Source: UBA1794 sp964439955
GTDB lineage: Bacteria; Bacteroidota; Bacteroidia; Bacteroidales; Bacteroidaceae
Assembly (NCBI GenBank): GCA_964439955.1
Contig: CAYTPX010000059.1
Location: 1-6,393, forward strand
DNA: 6,393 bases
Direction: 5' to 3'
Shown here: piece after piece, positions 4,795 through 6,393 of the stretch
Numbering within the stretch: the first letter of the stretch is position 1
Layout of the letters: each line of letters opens with the position of its first letter
Translations under genes and position numbers: made by a program
The notes under the pieces: generated by a model
What the model saw: the letters and a program-made list of their open reading frames with translations, nothing else
Told to the model about the DNA's origin: nothing
Database searches by the model: none

Positions 4795-6342
4795 ATGTAC
4801 ATCAAACTTTACGGGGCAGCCCTACAAGGGGTTGACTCCGTGGTCATCACCATCGAAGTAAACAGCTCCCGGGGAATCGTCTGCACCATGGTCGGACTTC
4901 CGGACAGTGCCGTCAAGGAAAGTTACGACCGCATCTGCTCCGCCCTTGCCGAAAGCGGCTACAAACTCCCCGCCCGCAAGACCATCATCAACCTCGCCCC
5001 CGCCGACATACGCAAAGAAGGCGCAGCCTACGACCTGCCCATCGCCATCGGCCTCATGGCCGCCAGCGGAATGCTTCCCGCCGACCGCCTCGGGCGCTTC
5101 CTCATCATGGGCGAACTCGGCCTCAACGGGACGGTACGCCCCATCAAAGGCGCCCTGCCCATTGCCATAAAAGCACGGGAACTGGGCTACGAAGGGCTCA
5201 TCGTGCCCAGTGCCAACGGAAGGGAAGCGGCCGTCGTCAACAAACTCAAAGTCTATGCTGTCGACCACATAAGGCAAGTCGTCGATTTCTTCTCCACTGG
5301 CGGGCAAAACCTAAAACCCGTCGAAGTCGATACCCGCAAGGAATTTTATGAGCACCAGAACTCCTTCGACTGCGACTTCTCCGAAGTACGCGGACAAGAA
5401 AGCGTAAAACGGGCCATCGAAGTGGCCGCCGCCGGCGGGCACAACCTTATCATGATCGGCCCTCCCGGGAGCGGGAAATCGATGATGGCCAAACGCATCC
5501 CGACTATCCTCCCGCCGCTCTCGCTGGGGGAGAGTTTGGAAACGACGAAGATACATTCAGTGGCCGGACGGCTCAAACGAGACAGTTCCCTCATCACTAC
5601 CCGGCCTTTCCGCAGCCCCCACCACAGCATCTCGCAAGCCGCCATGTGCGGAGGAGGGAGCAATCCGCAACCCGGCGAAATCAGTCTGGCCCACAACGGC
5701 GTGCTTTTCCTCGACGAGCTTCCCGAATTCGGGCGGAACGTGCTCGAAGTCCTGCGCCAACCCTTGGAGGACAGACGCATAACCGTGGCACGCGCCAAAT
5801 ACAGCGTAGAGTATCCTGCCAACTTCATGCTCGTTGCTTCCATGAACCCCTGCCCCTGCGGCTATTACAACGACCCCTCACGCAAATGCGTTTGCACCCC
5901 GGGACAAGTACAACGGTATCTAAATCGGATATCAGGGCCGCTTATGGACCGGATCGACCTGCAAACTGAAATCGTCCCCGTCCCTTTCAACGAACTCTCC
6001 CGCCACGAGCCGGGCGAGCCCAGCAGCGCCATCCGGCAAAGGGTCGTGCGGGCCCGCGAAATACAGCAACAACGCTACGCCCCCTACCCCGGCATTTTCT
6101 GCAACGCACAGATGACGCCCGCACTCCAAGAGCGTTTCGCGCGACCCGATGCCGCAGGAATGGCCCAACTCAAGCAAGCCATGGAGCGATTTAGCCTGTC
6201 GGCGCGGGCCTACACCCGAATCCTAAAGGTGGCACGCACCATAGCCGACCTTGAAGAAGCCCCCGGCATCCAAACGCACCACATAGCCGAAGCCATCGGA
6301 TACCGCAAGCTCGACCGCGAAAACTGGGGCAACAACTTTTAA
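4795..6342 (+). CDS. comM: YifB/ComM-family Mg-chelatase-like AAA+ ATPase
   Basis: The 515-residue product is the usual family length (about 500-515) and appears intact. The N-terminal ChlI-like domain (about 20-140) begins MYIKLYGAALQGVDSVVITI, the typical start. The AAA+ core (about 190-395) has Walker A GPPGSGKS (222-229), RPFRSPHH (270-277), Walker B VLFLDE (303-308), RQPLEDRR (321-328) and a conserved Arg in GPLMDRIDL (R386). A cysteine cluster CPCG...CVC (C353, C355, C365, C367) is usual for the family. The Mg_chelatase_C domain spans about 405-505. In Vibrio cholerae ComM is a hexameric helicase that drives branch migration during natural transformation; in Bacteroidota its role is not established. 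It does not act in chlorophyll synthesis. ATG 4795 is chosen because it aligns with family N-termini and lies just after the -7 element. Confidence 0.95.
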   Translation: MYIKLYGAALQGVDSVVITIEVNSSRGIVCTMVGLPDSAVKESYDRICSALAESGYKLPARKTIINLAPADIRKEGAAYDLPIAIGLMAASGMLPADRLGRFLIMGELGLNGTVRPIKGALPIAIKARELGYEGLIVPSANGREAAVVNKLKVYAVDHIRQVVDFFSTGGQNLKPVEVDTRKEFYEHQNSFDCDFSEVRGQESVKRAIEVAAAGGHNLIMIGPPGSGKSMMAKRIPTILPPLSLGESLETTKIHSVAGRLKRDSSLITTRPFRSPHHSISQAAMCGGGSNPQPGEISLAHNGVLFLDELPEFGRNVLEVLRQPLEDRRITVARAKYSVEYPANFMLVASMNPCPCGYYNDPSRKCVCTPGQVQRYLNRISGPLMDRIDLQTEIVPVPFNELSRHEPGEPSSAIRQRVVRAREIQQQRYAPYPGIFCNAQMTPALQERFARPDAAGMAQLKQAMERFSLSARAYTRILKVARTIADLEEAPGIQTHHIAEAIGYRKLDRENWGNNF

Positions 6343-6370
6343 GTTCCCCACCGGGAGACAAACAAACCGG

Positions 6371-6393
6371 GCTGACCTAATTGTCTGGTCAGC
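6371..6393 (+). terminator. Hairpin at the right edge, candidate comM terminator
   Basis: GCTGACC (6371-6377) pairs with GGTCAGC (6387-6393) around a 9-nt loop, 28 nt after the comM stop. AGACAA (6356-6361) could alternatively pair with TTGTCT (6381-6386), part of the loop. The window ends at the stem, so the full stem length and any T run cannot be seen. Confidence 0.45.

Noticed and set aside
3614..4861. Plus-strand frame of 415 codons
   Set aside because: It is Arg/Pro-rich and out of frame with three supported genes, as expected from high third-position GC.
1..6393. CRISPR array, tRNA, rRNA or transposase
   Set aside because: No regularly spaced direct repeats, no cloverleaf with the usual T-loop signature and no transposase or integrase motif were found by reading both strands.

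Overview
The window looks like chromosomal DNA of a moderately GC-rich member of the Bacteroidota, probably Bacteroidales. Three genes are preceded by, or lie near, the Bacteroidota -7 element TAnnTTTG (TATCTTTG, TATCTTTG, TACCTTTG). Their starts lack obvious Shine-Dalgarno sequences, two encoded proteins are lipoproteins of Bacteroidota type, and the DUF4369-like fold is typical of this phylum. I cannot name the genus.

Layout from left to right. Positions 1-101 hold no gene but contain a 12-bp bulged hairpin just downstream of a minus-strand gene. Positions 102-1337 (minus) encode a 411-residue composite protein: signal/anchor, YidD-like domain, TPR-like helices and a C-terminal hydrophobic module. 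Positions 1338-2052 are a 715-bp gene-free divergent interval. It contains an 86-nt imperfect hairpin, several smaller dyads, a strongly pyrimidine-rich stretch and, at its right end, a good promoter. Positions 2053-3762 (plus) encode a TPR-repeat lipoprotein with an OmpA-like motif. A perfect 16-bp hairpin follows. Positions 3957-4700 (plus) encode a DUF4369-like lipoprotein whose acidic residues after the lipid Cys suggest surface exposure. Positions 4795-6342 (plus) encode a complete YifB/ComM-family AAA+ ATPase. The window ends inside another hairpin.

Three of the four genes concern the cell envelope (membrane-protein insertion or assembly, and two lipoproteins); ComM is a DNA-processing ATPase of housekeeping type. 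Each plus-strand gene seems to have its own -7 element, so they are probably separate transcription units rather than one operon. Nothing indicates a phage, transposase, CRISPR array or defence system. The least ordinary items are the YidD fusion, with its unexpected implied topology, and the structured gene-free interval at 1338-2052.
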